Positions 1 to 10,515 of a stretch of 64,000 nucleotides of DNA are shown here, piece after piece; position 1 is the first letter of the stretch, and each line of letters opens with the position of its first letter. The translations under genes and the position numbers were made by a program. Source of the DNA: Microbacterium indicum DSM 19969 (GTDB lineage: Bacteria > Actinomycetota > Actinomycetes > Actinomycetales > Microbacteriaceae); the NCBI RefSeq assembly GCF_000422385.1, contig NZ_AULR01000001.1, positions 124,001-188,000 of the forward strand, read 5' to 3'. The notes below the pieces were generated by a model. That model worked only from the letters and a program-made list of their open reading frames with translations, was not told the origin of the DNA and ran no database searches.

Positions 1-1550
<1,550 letters not shown>

Positions 1551-1676
1551 GTATGACTCCTCGATCGGATCGCCCCGCGCGTTCGGGCGCAGGGCATACC
1601 CGCCCATCCTATGCGCGCGTGTCTATGAACGCGCGGAGGCCTTCCCGATGCGGATCCCGCTCATCAGCGCGCGAAA

Positions 1677-1682
1677 TAGACT
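1677..1682 (+). promoter_or_regulatory. Probable -10 element (TAGACT) of a leaderless promoter
   Basis: TAGACT matches the actinobacterial TANNNT -10 pattern and ends six bases before the ATG at 1689, so transcription would begin at or next to the start codon. No convincing -35 is visible. Confidence 0.5.
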
Positions 1683-1688
1683 CGCCTC

Positions 1689-3023
1689 ATGGCTATCTGG
1701 GGCAGGCGGCGTCGCGAGCGCGAACAGGCCGAGGCGCAGCAGCAGGAGAACGATGCCGTTCTCGCGCGGAAGGCGCAGAACGCGCTTGTGAAGACCGACG
1801 AGCGGATCCGCACGACGCGCGACGAGCTGGGCTTCGCGCAGGCCGAGCTCGGCGACGCCGCGACGAAGGACCTGCGCGAGGGGCTCGACGCCGTCGCGAC
1901 CCACATGCGCGAAGCGTTCCAGCTGCACCAGCTGAATCACGACGACATCCCCGACACCCCCGAGGAGCTGCGCACGCGCAACGCGCGCATCGTGCAGCTG
2001 TGCGAGTGGGCCGATCAGGTGCTCGACGAGCGCACCGAGTCGCTGCGCGAGCGCGTCGAGAAGGTGCGCGACGCGCCTCGGACGCTGCAGCGCGTGCGCG
2101 ACGAGGCCGCCGCCCTGCGCGAGCGGATCCCCGCCGCGAAGCAGACGGTCGAGCGCCTCCGCGCGCGCTACTCCCCCGAGGCGATGCACCGGATCGGCGC
2201 GAACTCCGGCGAGACCGAGCAGCTGCTCGACTTCGCGGACCACTCGGCGGATGTCGTGGTCCGCCGCAAGGAGGCGGGCCGGCGCGACGAGGCGATGGTG
2301 GCGCTCGAGACCGCGACGGAGGCGGTGCGCCGCGCGACGACGATCCTCGACGCCGTCGACGACTTCGAGATCGAGGCGATGCGCGCCCAGACGACGCTCG
2401 CCGACGTGATCGCCGACTCCCGCGCCGACGTCACGGCGGCACGCCAGGGCCCCCAGACCTCCGGGGTCCCCGAGGCCATCGCCTCCCTCGAGGGCGCGCT
2501 CCGGGCCCTTCCCGCACCGGGGCAGCTGAGCGACCCGTTCGCCGACCTCTCGCGTATCAGCGCCGCCAACGCGGCGCTCGACCGCGCCGTCGAGAAGGCG
2601 CGGGAGCGGGCCGCGCGCCCCATCCCGTCGCTCGCGCACGTGCGCCACGAGGTCGACGCCGCCGACCGCGCGATCGCGATCGCCCGCAACCTCATCACGG
2701 GCCACCGCGGCTGGATCGGCGCCGATGCCCGCACCCGCCTCACCGAGGCCGAGCGCACGCGCCTCGACATCGACGAGCTCATCGAGGACGAGGACACCCG
2801 CGAGGAGGCCCAGCGCCTCGCCCGCCGCACGACGGAGCTCGCGAACGAGGCCCTGCAGTACGCCCAGCGCGACATCGACTCCTCCCGCCCGAACGACTGG
2901 GGCGGCGGGGGCTACGGCGGCGGATACGGCCGCCGCGGCGGCGGCATGACGGGCGGCGACATCATGGGCGGCCTCATCGGCGGCGCCCTCCTCGGCGGGC
3001 TCATCGGCGACATCTTCGACTGA
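1689..3023 (+). CDS. Coiled-coil protein with glycine-rich C-terminal tail, function unknown
   Basis: A 444-residue protein, highly charged and predicted mostly helical coiled coil (repeated E/R/A heptad-like stretches from about residue 5 to 390). It ends in a Gly/Tyr/Arg-rich segment followed by a hydrophobic Gly/Leu/Ile run (GGLIGGALLGGLIGDIFD). This tail and the coils resemble the C-terminal half of actinobacterial TPM-domain proteins, but there is no signal peptide or TPM domain here. It stands alone between secA (divergent) and hpf (convergent), starting from a leaderless-type promoter. No enzymatic motif is recognisable. A membrane- or envelope-associated structural role is only a guess. 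Confidence 0.8.
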   Translation: MAIWGRRRREREQAEAQQQENDAVLARKAQNALVKTDERIRTTRDELGFAQAELGDAATKDLREGLDAVATHMREAFQLHQLNHDDIPDTPEELRTRNARIVQLCEWADQVLDERTESLRERVEKVRDAPRTLQRVRDEAAALRERIPAAKQTVERLRARYSPEAMHRIGANSGETEQLLDFADHSADVVVRRKEAGRRDEAMVALETATEAVRRATTILDAVDDFEIEAMRAQTTLADVIADSRADVTAARQGPQTSGVPEAIASLEGALRALPAPGQLSDPFADLSRISAANAALDRAVEKARERAARPIPSLAHVRHEVDAADRAIAIARNLITGHRGWIGADARTRLTEAERTRLDIDELIEDEDTREEAQRLARRTTELANEALQYAQRDIDSSRPNDWGGGGYGGGYGRRGGGMTGGDIMGGLIGGALLGGLIGDIFD

Positions 3024-3043
3024 CGAGCCCGCCGAGGCGACTG

Positions 3044-3709
3044 CTAGGACGCCAGGCGCTGCTCGACCTGCGGCGGGGCGGGCGTCTCGAGCGAGATGAC
3101 GCCGTAGTCCCAGCCGACGCGGCGGTAGACGACGCTCGGGTGATCGGTGCGCGCGTCGACGAAGAGGAAGAAGTCGTGGCCGACGAGCTCCATGCGGTCG
3201 ACGGCCTCCTCGACCGTCATCCACTCGGGGCCGAACGTCTTCGTGCGGATGACGACCGGCGAGTAGGGCGCGTCGTCCTCGACGGGCTGGACGGGGACCG
3301 TCCCCGTCGCGACGGCGTGCAGGGTGTCGACGTCGGCCGGGGTGATGTCGATGCCCGCGAGGGATCCCGAGGTCTTCTCGAGGTGGGCGCTGCGGGGGCG
3401 CTGGCGATCCGTGACCTTGCGCTCCTTCGCGCGGCGCAGCTGGGTCGCCAGCTTGTCGAGGGCCGTCTCGAGCGCCCCGAACTTGTCCTCGGCCCTGGCC
3501 TCGGCCCTGGCCATCTTGCCCTTCGCCGTGACGGTCAGCTCGACCTTGGCCTCCTCGACGCGGCCCTGCCTGTGCGCCGTCTGCGTCACCTTGACGTCGA
3601 GGCGCTCGGCCTTCGAGGCGAGGGTTTCGATGCGCGAGATCTTGTCGTCGACGACGTCGCGAAAACGGTCGGTGATGCTCACGCCCACGCCCGTGATGTT
3701 GGTGTCCAT
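3044..3709 (-). CDS. hpf: Long-form ribosome hibernation promoting factor (HPF/RaiA family)
   Basis: 221 residues. The N-terminal ribosome-binding domain (about 1-105: MDTNITGVGVSITDRFRDVV, then the beta-alpha-beta-beta-beta-alpha pattern) is followed by a linker and the C-terminal dimerisation domain (about 160-221, containing PEWMTVEEAVDRMELVGHDF). This is the long form that dimerises idle 70S ribosomes into 100S particles in stationary phase. The ATG at 3709 is preceded by GGGAGG about seven bases upstream. The gene sits between comF-like and secA on the same strand, as in many actinobacteria. Confidence 0.95.
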   Translation of the reverse strand: MDTNITGVGVSITDRFRDVVDDKISRIETLASKAERLDVKVTQTAHRQGRVEEAKVELTVTAKGKMARAEARAEDKFGALETALDKLATQLRRAKERKVTDRQRPRSAHLEKTSGSLAGIDITPADVDTLHAVATGTVPVQPVEDDAPYSPVVIRTKTFGPEWMTVEEAVDRMELVGHDFFLFVDARTDHPSVVYRRVGWDYGVISLETPAPPQVEQRLAS

Positions 3710-3833
3710 CCTGTGCCTCCCATTCCGGTTCGCCCGGACTGAGCGAACCCTCGGTCGCTTGGTGTTCACCCACCGTAGATGCTCAGGCCACCCGTGTCAC
3801 GCCTTTTCCTCCCCTGCGGTTCATATGCGTCGC

Positions 3834-4469
3834 CTACCGACGCGGAGTGGCCGCCACGACGGCCGCTCCGACGACGATCGCGCCTGCCTCCTCGAGCGCC
3901 CGGCGCGCCTCCGCGAGCGTGGATCCGGTCGTCGCGACGTCGTCGACGAGGACGACGCGGGCGCCCTCCGCCGCGCCCGTCGCGCGCATGGATCCCGCGA
4001 CGTTGCGGCGGCGCTCGGCGCGCCCGAGCGCCCGCTGGTCGCCCACCCGCCGCGCGTACCGCAGGAGGCGGGCCGGCCGCACGCCCGCGCGGCGCACGAG
4101 GAGGTCGACGACCCGGTAGCCGCGGCGGCGCATCGCCGCCCTGCTCGTCGGCGGGACGACCGCGACGAGGCCGTGCTCCCCGTCGCCCACGGCGGCGAGC
4201 GCCGCCCGCAGCGCCCGCCCGAGCGGCCGCGCGAGGTCGGTGCGGCCGCGCTGCTTGAGCGCCCGGATCGCGGCGGCGGACACCCCCTCGTAGCGCAGCG
4301 CCGCGTGGACGGCGAGGCCGGCGACGTCGGCGCGCTCGACGCGCGGGCCGAGCGCCGCGCGGCAGGCGGGGCAGAGCGCGACGCCCGGGGCGTCGCACCC
4401 GCCGCACGCGACCGGCAGGAGCAGGGCGAACGCCTCGGCGAGGGCCGAGCGCAGCGGGGCGGGATCCAT
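3834..4469 (-). CDS. ComF-family phosphoribosyltransferase-like protein
   Basis: 211 residues. Four cysteines at 22, 25, 33 and 36 form the CxxC...CxxC zinc finger typical of ComF proteins. The PRPP-binding loop VVLVDDVATTGST places its acidic pair at Asp176-Asp177. The family is linked to DNA uptake in naturally competent bacteria, but most actinobacterial members have no tested role and may be ordinary phosphoribosyltransferases. It follows lpqB by about 80 bases on the same strand and precedes hpf. Confidence 0.88.
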   Translation of the reverse strand: MDPAPLRSALAEAFALLLPVACGGCDAPGVALCPACRAALGPRVERADVAGLAVHAALRYEGVSAAAIRALKQRGRTDLARPLGRALRAALAAVGDGEHGLVAVVPPTSRAAMRRRGYRVVDLLVRRAGVRPARLLRYARRVGDQRALGRAERRRNVAGSMRATGAAEGARVVLVDDVATTGSTLAEARRALEEAGAIVVGAAVVAATPRR

Positions 4470-4547
4470 CGCCCCAGCGTGCCCGCCCGCGGCCGCCGGG
4501 GCGCCGTTCTGGGGACAGGACAGTCGGATCCGCGCTTGTGGACGGGC

Positions 4548-6275
4548 CTACTCGGCCGGCGCGCCCAGCTGGGTCGCGAGCACGACCACCCCGCCGCCCG
4601 AGCGCAGCCAGGTCGTCGTGCGCCGGACGTACAGGTCGCCGTCGGACGTGAGCACGCGCTCGTTGGAGGTCGGGTTGCCGTAGGCCAGCCCGACGACCTC
4701 GAACGGCGCCGAGATCCGCTCCGCGAGGCCGCCGACCGTCTGCTCGACGACCGAGGTGCGGTCGTCGCCGGTTTCGACGGCCGCCGCGACGATGCGGTCG
4801 GTCACCCACCCGATCTGGTGCACGGGCTCGTCTGTCGTGCCGACGACCATCGGATCCGACAGCCCCGTGACGACGCCGTCCGCGTCGCGCTGGATGCCGA
4901 CGATCGAGATCACGTCGTCGTCGCCCAGCCGACCCGCGATCGCGAGGCGCATGCCGTCGCGCGAGACCTCGAGCGTCGTGATGCCGCTGTACTCCTCGAG
5001 CGTCGGAGCGCTCGTCATCGTCGTGCCGTCGGGCGCGATGTAGGCGAGGTTCGAGGATCCGTCGTCCCAGCCCGCCCACGTGTACCCGAACGGGTCGAGC
5101 GCGATGCTCGCGCCGTCGGACGCCGTCATCTGCGTCGTGACCTCGCCGTCGGCCGTGACCCGACGGATCGCGCCCGACTTCGTGAGGATCGCCGCCGTCT
5201 GCTGGTCGGCCGACACCGAGATCTGCACGGCGGGGTCGGGGCTCGAGACGCCCGCCGCCTCGACGACCGCGTCCGACAGGCCGTCGATGTCGGTCAGGTC
5301 CGACCCGCCGAGGAACCCGAAGCCGTCCTCCGTCAGGACGAGCGCTCGGGCGTCGGGCGTCGCGGTCTGCACCGTGACGTTCGGCAGCGCGAGGCGGCTG
5401 CCGCCCGACGTCGCGGAGACCGAGGTGACGCCGACCGACGCGAGGGTCTGCTGGAGCTGCCCCGCCATGACGGCGCGCGCGTCCGACGTCGTGTCGCGCG
5501 CGGCCGACGAGAGGTCGACGGTGGCCGAGGTGTCGTCGATCGAGACGCCGCGTGATCCGAGCTCGATTCCGTCGAACGCCGTCGTGACCGACGCCGCGAG
5601 CCACGGCGACGGCCCGCCGAGCAGCAGCTCGACGAGGCGCTGCGCCTGCCCCGCGGTGTCGGGGACCCACCGGACGTCCGGAACGTACTGGTCGCCCGCG
5701 ACGGCGGGGAACGCGAGCGCGGCGGACGCGAAGATCGTGCGGAAGTTCTCGCTCTGCACGACGACGCCGTCGGGAGCCGAGGAGATCCGCCACTCGCCGT
5801 CCTCGCGGACGAGCTGGAACTGCACCTGGTCGACGCGCGACCCGTCGGTGACGGGGTGGTACGCGCCCATGGCGTCGACCGTGGCCGTGGCCGTGATCCG
5901 GGCCGTGACGCTCCCCGCGTCGGCGCTCTCGTCGGGCGAGAAGTCTCCGACGACGCGGTCGTTGATGCTCTCGATCGTGACGCCGGCCGACGGATCCCAC
6001 GTCTTCGCGAAGTCGTCGCTCAGGAACTCGCGCGCCGTCGCCCAGTCGTCGGCCGGGCCCTCGCCCGCGCCGAGGAAGCCCAGGACGATCGCCTCGGCCG
6101 ACGCACCCTCGACGGGGCCGTCCGGCGTGATCTGCCACCTGGCGTCGTCGGACACGACGCCGACCTGGTCGCCCGGCTCGACGTAGCCCGTCGTCGGCAG
6201 GCCCGCGCACGCCGCGAGCCCCAGTACGGCGGCGACGGCGGCCGCGGCCGCCGCGATCCGGTGGAGAGCCCTCAT
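4548..6275 (-). CDS. lpqB: Lipoprotein LpqB, accessory to the MtrAB two-component system
   Basis: 575 residues. The N-terminus is a lipoprotein signal, with the lipobox LAAC placing the lipidated cysteine at residue 23. A GerMN-like domain occupies the middle, followed by a C-terminal beta-propeller-like region. The family interacts with the sensor kinase MtrB at the outer face of the membrane and tunes MtrA phosphorylation, affecting cell division and wall integrity. Its ATG at 6275 overlaps the mtrB stop (ATGA), so the two are translationally coupled. Confidence 0.94.
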   Translation of the reverse strand: MRALHRIAAAAAAVAAVLGLAACAGLPTTGYVEPGDQVGVVSDDARWQITPDGPVEGASAEAIVLGFLGAGEGPADDWATAREFLSDDFAKTWDPSAGVTIESINDRVVGDFSPDESADAGSVTARITATATVDAMGAYHPVTDGSRVDQVQFQLVREDGEWRISSAPDGVVVQSENFRTIFASAALAFPAVAGDQYVPDVRWVPDTAGQAQRLVELLLGGPSPWLAASVTTAFDGIELGSRGVSIDDTSATVDLSSAARDTTSDARAVMAGQLQQTLASVGVTSVSATSGGSRLALPNVTVQTATPDARALVLTEDGFGFLGGSDLTDIDGLSDAVVEAAGVSSPDPAVQISVSADQQTAAILTKSGAIRRVTADGEVTTQMTASDGASIALDPFGYTWAGWDDGSSNLAYIAPDGTTMTSAPTLEEYSGITTLEVSRDGMRLAIAGRLGDDDVISIVGIQRDADGVVTGLSDPMVVGTTDEPVHQIGWVTDRIVAAAVETGDDRTSVVEQTVGGLAERISAPFEVVGLAYGNPTSNERVLTSDGDLYVRRTTTWLRSGGGVVVLATQLGAPAE

Positions 6276-7963
6276 GATGCGTCCTCCTCGTCGGGCTTCT
6301 CGCGTGCCACGATCAGGGTGTCGGTCGCGGGCCCGCTGCGCACGGGCTGGTCGCTGACGTCGAGCGCGGGCGGCGGGTCGACCGCGATCGGGTGCGTCCC
6401 GAGCGGGCGCGACCCCCGCGGCAGCGTGAGGACGAAGTGCGAGCCCACGCCGGGCTGCGACCACACCTCGAGCGATCCGCCGTGGAGCTTCGCGTCGCCG
6501 AGCGCGATCGACAGGCCGAGGCCCGTGCCGCCGATGGTGCGCTGGCGCGACGGATCGGCGCGCCAGAAGCGGTCGAAGACCCGAGCCGCGTCCTCGGGCT
6601 TCATGCCGAGGCCGTAGTCGCGCACACCGACGGCGACGGCAGACGCATCGGCCGCGACGGACACCTCGATGGGCTCGCCCTCGCCGTGCTCGATCGCGTT
6701 GCCGATGAGGTTGCGCAGGATCCGGCGGATGCGGCGCGGGTCGACCTCGACGATGTCGTCGCCGTCCGAGGCGCGCAGACGGAGCTCGGATCCGTTGCGC
6801 TCGGAGAGGTCGCGCATCTGCTCGACGACGTCGGCCGCGATCTCGCTGAGGCTCGTCGACTCCCGCTCGAGCTGCACGGATCCGGCGTCGTAGCGGCTGA
6901 TCTCGAGGAGGTCGTTCAGCAGCTCCTCGAAGCGGCCGACCTGGTCGTGGAGCAGCTCAGCCGAGCGCGCCGGAACGGGCGCGAACGACGCCTTCTCACC
7001 GTGCAGGATCCCCGCCGCGAGCCGGATCGTCGTGAGCGGCGTGCGCAGCTCGTGCGAGACGTCGGACACGAAGCGCTGCTGCACGAGCGACAGCTCGGCG
7101 AGCTCGCGGATCTGCGCCTCGATGCTGTCCGCCATGCCGTTGAACGAGCGAGCGAGCGTCGCGAGTTCGTCCTCGCCCTGCACCGCGAGTCGGGCCGTCA
7201 TGTCGCCCGCGGCGAAGCGCGCGCTCGTCTTGGCGACGTCGATGATCGGGATCGACACGCTGCGCATGACGAGCCACATCACGGCCGCGACGATGATCAC
7301 GAGGGCGCCCGCCGTGATCCACAGCGTGATCTGGACGAAGGCGAGCGTCTGGGCGACGTCGGTCATCGAGTACGCGAGGTAGATCTCGAAGACGCCGACG
7401 TTGGGCATCTCGAGGGTCTGCCCGACGACGATCGCCGGGACCTCGCGGCCGCCGTCGCCGGGAAGGCCGATCGACTGCCACCACTGCGTGCTCGGCTGCG
7501 CGACGACCTGCTCGCGCAGCCCGCTCGAGATCATCGACGCGTCGAACAGGTCGTTGCGCGTGCGGAACGCCGCGGGCGCGTCGGCCGTCGACTGGTCCTC
7601 GATCGGGAAGCCGACGATGAGGTTCGTCGACGACGACGTCACGAGGTTCTCGCGCATCGTGTTCGTCAGGGTCTGGATCGCGGCGCGGTCGGTCGCGGGG
7701 TCGGCTGCGTTGAGCCCCTCCTGCGTGAACTCGACGGCGCGGTTCGTGTCGGCGAGGACCTCGTCGCGCCGCGCGTTGAAGAGGTCGGTCTGGATCGCGA
7801 GCGCCGCCCACACGATCGCGACGAGGATCGCCGCCGTCGTCGAGACGGTCGTGATGAGGACGATGCGGAAGCGCAGCGAGTGCCGCCACGCGCGGGTCGA
7901 GCGTCGCCACGTGCGCGGGAACCAGCGCCACAGGCGGCGCATGCGCGCGGCGAGCCGAGCCAT
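6272..7963 (-). CDS. mtrB: Sensor histidine kinase MtrB
   Basis: 563 residues. The first transmembrane helix lies around residues 33-56, followed by an extracellular sensor loop, a second helix around 205-230 and a HAMP domain. The phosphoacceptor box SDVSHELRTPLTTIR has the autophosphorylated His304, and the HATPase domain follows with N (LIGNAIEHGEG), G1 (DYGLGM) and G2 (GGTGLGLSIA) boxes. MtrB controls MtrA and couples envelope and septum signals to gene expression. The gene starts eight bases after the mtrA stop and overlaps lpqB at its end. Confidence 0.96.
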   Translation of the reverse strand: MARLAARMRRLWRWFPRTWRRSTRAWRHSLRFRIVLITTVSTTAAILVAIVWAALAIQTDLFNARRDEVLADTNRAVEFTQEGLNAADPATDRAAIQTLTNTMRENLVTSSSTNLIVGFPIEDQSTADAPAAFRTRNDLFDASMISSGLREQVVAQPSTQWWQSIGLPGDGGREVPAIVVGQTLEMPNVGVFEIYLAYSMTDVAQTLAFVQITLWITAGALVIIVAAVMWLVMRSVSIPIIDVAKTSARFAAGDMTARLAVQGEDELATLARSFNGMADSIEAQIRELAELSLVQQRFVSDVSHELRTPLTTIRLAAGILHGEKASFAPVPARSAELLHDQVGRFEELLNDLLEISRYDAGSVQLERESTSLSEIAADVVEQMRDLSERNGSELRLRASDGDDIVEVDPRRIRRILRNLIGNAIEHGEGEPIEVSVAADASAVAVGVRDYGLGMKPEDAARVFDRFWRADPSRQRTIGGTGLGLSIALGDAKLHGGSLEVWSQPGVGSHFVLTLPRGSRPLGTHPIAVDPPPALDVSDQPVRSGPATDTLIVAREKPDEEDAS

Positions 7964-7970
7964 CGCGCGA

Positions 7971-8651
7971 CTACGCCGCGGCGCCGGCGCGGTACCCGAC
8001 GCCGCGCACCGTCATGACGACGCGAGGGCTGTCGGGGTCGATCTCGATCTTGGAGCGCAGGCGCTGCACGTGGACGTTCACGAGCCGCGTGTCGGCCTTG
8101 TAGTGGTAGCCCCACACCTGCTCGAGCAGCTGCTCGCGCGTGAACACCTGCTGCGGCTTCGAGGCGAGCGCGACGAGCAGCTCGAACTCGAGCGGCGTCA
8201 GCGAGATCAGCTCGTCGCCGCGGCGCACCTCGTGCGCGGCCACGTCGATCACGACGTCCCCGATGCGCAGCGACGGCGCCGCCTCGGCCGCGACGGGGCG
8301 CAGGCGGGTGCGGATCCGCGCCACGAGCTCGGTCGGGTTGAAGGGCTTGACGATGTAGTCGTCGGCGCCGGCCTCGAGGCCCGCGACGACGTCGGCCGTG
8401 TCGGTGCGCGCCGTGAGCATGATGATCGGAACCCCGGACTCGGCGCGGATCTCGCTGCAGATCTGGATGCCGTCCTTGCCCGGGAGCATGAGGTCGAGCA
8501 GCACGAGGTCGGGCTTCTCGCGGCGCCAGGCGTCGACCGCGAGGGCCCCGTCGGACGAGAAGGCGGCGTCGAAGCCCTCGCCCGCGAGCACGATGCCGAT
8601 CATCTCGGCGAGGGCGGCGTCATCGTCGACGACGAGAATGCGACCAGTCAT
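7971..8651 (-). CDS. mtrA: Response regulator MtrA (OmpR/PhoB class)
   Basis: 226 residues. The receiver domain begins TGRILVVDDD, with acidic residues at 9-11, the phosphorylation site Asp53 in LLDLMLPG and the KPF motif. The C-terminal winged-helix DNA-binding domain has the recognition stretch YKADTRLVNVHVQRLRSKIE. MtrA is a global regulator of wall hydrolases, division and osmotic response in actinobacteria. ATG 8651 was chosen because it matches the usual MtrA start and has a -10 element seven bases upstream. Confidence 0.97.
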   Translation of the reverse strand: MTGRILVVDDDAALAEMIGIVLAGEGFDAAFSSDGALAVDAWRREKPDLVLLDLMLPGKDGIQICSEIRAESGVPIIMLTARTDTADVVAGLEAGADDYIVKPFNPTELVARIRTRLRPVAAEAAPSLRIGDVVIDVAAHEVRRGDELISLTPLEFELLVALASKPQQVFTREQLLEQVWGYHYKADTRLVNVHVQRLRSKIEIDPDSPRVVMTVRGVGYRAGAAA

Positions 8652-8658
8652 GCCTAAC

Positions 8659-8664
8659 AGGGTA
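8659..8664 (-). promoter_or_regulatory. Probable -10 element (TACCCT) of the mtrA operon, leaderless type
   Basis: On the minus strand TACCCT ends seven bases before the mtrA ATG at 8651. The divergent gene begins only 29 bases away, so promoter elements of both genes must overlap the other gene's 5' end. Confidence 0.5.
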
Positions 8665-8680
8665 TGCAACGATGGCGGTG

Positions 8681-9856
8681 ATGACCGACACCTCCTGGGC
8701 ACCGGCGCCGCGTCAGGGCCTCGTGCCGCTGTATCCGTTCGGATTCGGCCAGATCATGGGCCGATCGTTCGCCGTGCTCAAGGGGAATCCGAAGGTCCTC
8801 CTCCTGTTCGGGATCGGGATCCAGCTCGTCGCGTACACGGTCCTGATGGCGGCCGTCGTGGGGCTGACGTTCCTCGCCTTCTCGCGCACCGACACCGTGG
8901 ATCCGTTCTCCGACGAGTACGACCAGCTCATGGCGGGCGGCATCGCGATCGTCGCGGTCGGCACGATCGTGCTCTCCCTCCTGATCGGCGCCGTGACGAT
9001 CGTGGTGCAGGCCGTCATCGTCGCCGAGGTCGGCCATGCGTCCCTCGCGGAGAAGGCGCCGCTCGCGCGCCTGTGGAAGCGCGCCGGCCGCGCGTTCTGG
9101 CCGCTCGTCGGGTACTCGTTCCTCGCGCTCGCGGCCGCTCTCGTCGCCATGGCGCTCCTCGTCGCCCCGATCGCGGCGATCGTCGCGTTCGCCCCCGACG
9201 AGGCCGGGCTCGTCGTCGGGATCCTCTGGGGGATCCTCGCCCTCCTCGGAGGATTCGCGCTCTACCTCTGGCTCGGAACGAAGCTCTACTACGTTCCCGC
9301 CGTCATCGTCCTCGAGCACACGGGCCCGATCCGGGCGATCCGCCGCTCGTGGCGCCTCACGCGCGGTCGCTTCTGGCCGACGCTCGGGGTCTTCGCGATG
9401 ATGTTCCTCATCTCGCAGGGCGCGAGCATCGTCATCTCGGTGATGGTCGAGATCCTCATGCCGCTCATCGTCGTGACGCTCGCCCCGTTCGGCGGCGCGA
9501 GCGACGACATGGGGCTCGCGATCGCCGCAGGCATCGTCACGGTGTTCGTCCCGCTCGTCATCTCGATCGTCCTCGCCGGCGTGCTCATGATCGTCACGAC
9601 GTCGGCCGGCGTGCTGTCGTACATCGACGCGCGCATGCGCGACGAGGGGATCGACCTGCGCATGCAGCGATACGTCGAGGCGGCGCAGTCGGGAGACTCG
9701 GGCGCCGACCCGTATCCGTACGAGCCCGGCGCCGCGCCGTCGCAGTACGCGCCGCCTCCCGGCGCGGGGCCCCTCCCGCCGGCGCCGATCCCTCCCGTGC
9801 CGCCGCTCCCCGCGCCTCCCGCGGGCCCGCCCGCTCCCCCCGCACCTCCCGTATGA
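8681..9856 (+). CDS. Multi-pass membrane protein with proline-rich cytoplasmic tail (GDPD membrane-domain-like)
   Basis: About 391 residues. Some six hydrophobic helices span residues ~30-310, resembling the 'glycerophosphoryl diester phosphodiesterase membrane domain' proteins that lack the catalytic domain. A low-complexity Pro/Ala/Gly tail (last ~60 residues) may be unstructured. ATG 8681 (MTDTSW) is preferred; an in-frame ATG at 8672 adds three residues. It is the first gene of a translationally coupled operon: its stop overlaps the next ATG (ATGA at 9853). No catalytic motif seen. Confidence 0.8.
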   Translation: MTDTSWAPAPRQGLVPLYPFGFGQIMGRSFAVLKGNPKVLLLFGIGIQLVAYTVLMAAVVGLTFLAFSRTDTVDPFSDEYDQLMAGGIAIVAVGTIVLSLLIGAVTIVVQAVIVAEVGHASLAEKAPLARLWKRAGRAFWPLVGYSFLALAAALVAMALLVAPIAAIVAFAPDEAGLVVGILWGILALLGGFALYLWLGTKLYYVPAVIVLEHTGPIRAIRRSWRLTRGRFWPTLGVFAMMFLISQGASIVISVMVEILMPLIVVTLAPFGGASDDMGLAIAAGIVTVFVPLVISIVLAGVLMIVTTSAGVLSYIDARMRDEGIDLRMQRYVEAAQSGDSGADPYPYEPGAAPSQYAPPPGAGPLPPAPIPPVPPLPAPPAGPPAPPAPPV

Positions 9857-10515
9857 CGTCGGCCGCCGTGATCGCGCTCGCCGCGCTCCCCGACCCCGAC
9901 GACGCGCGCGACCGCGCCGCCGAGGAGCTCGCGAAGCGCGTGTACGCGGAGGCCGAGCCGACGGTGTTCGACCGCGTCGCACAGGCGATCGGCGAGTTCA
10001 TCATGCGCCTCCTGAACCCGCAGCTCGCCGGCGGATCCTGGAGCCCCCTCGTCACGGCGCTCATCGTGGCGGTCGTCGTCGCGCTCGTCGTCGTCGCGAT
10101 CGTGATCTGGGGCGTCCCCCGCCGCGACAGGCGCTCGGCGACGAGCGTCTCCTCGAGCGTGATCGGCGACGACCTCCGGACCGCCGCCCAGCTGCGCGCC
10201 GACGCCGCCTCCGCCGCCTCGCGCGGCGACTGGGACGCCGCGCTCGTGCTGCGCTTCCGCGCGATCGCCCGCGGGCTCGACGAGCGCGGCGTGCTGCACG
10301 CCCCTCCCGGCATGACGGCCCGCGCCCTCGCCGAGGCCGCCTCCCGCCCCTTCCCGGATCACGCGGCAGGGCTCTGCGCCGCGTCGCGCGCGTTCGACGA
10401 CGTGCGCTACCTGCGCCGCCACGCGACGTCCGCGTCGCACGACGAGGTCGCCGCGCTCGACGACGCGATCGCGGCCGCCCGGCCCGCGACGGCCCCCGGC
10501 TCGGTGCTCTCGTGA
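9853..10515 (+). CDS. DUF4129 domain membrane protein
   Basis: 220 residues with one clear transmembrane helix at about 68-92 (ALIVAVVVALVVVAIVIWG) and a C-terminal helical domain (about 115-205) of the DUF4129 type. DUF4129 occurs in transglutaminase-like proteins and in small proteins encoded with MoxR/DUF58 modules. Start and stop both overlap neighbours (ATGA at 9853, GTGA at 10512), indicating obligate co-expression. Function unknown; an assembly or scaffolding role in the MoxR module is inferred from context. Confidence 0.82.
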   Translation: MTSAAVIALAALPDPDDARDRAAEELAKRVYAEAEPTVFDRVAQAIGEFIMRLLNPQLAGGSWSPLVTALIVAVVVALVVVAIVIWGVPRRDRRSATSVSSSVIGDDLRTAAQLRADAASAASRGDWDAALVLRFRAIARGLDERGVLHAPPGMTARALAEAASRPFPDHAAGLCAASRAFDDVRYLRRHATSASHDEVAALDDAIAAARPATAPGSVLS

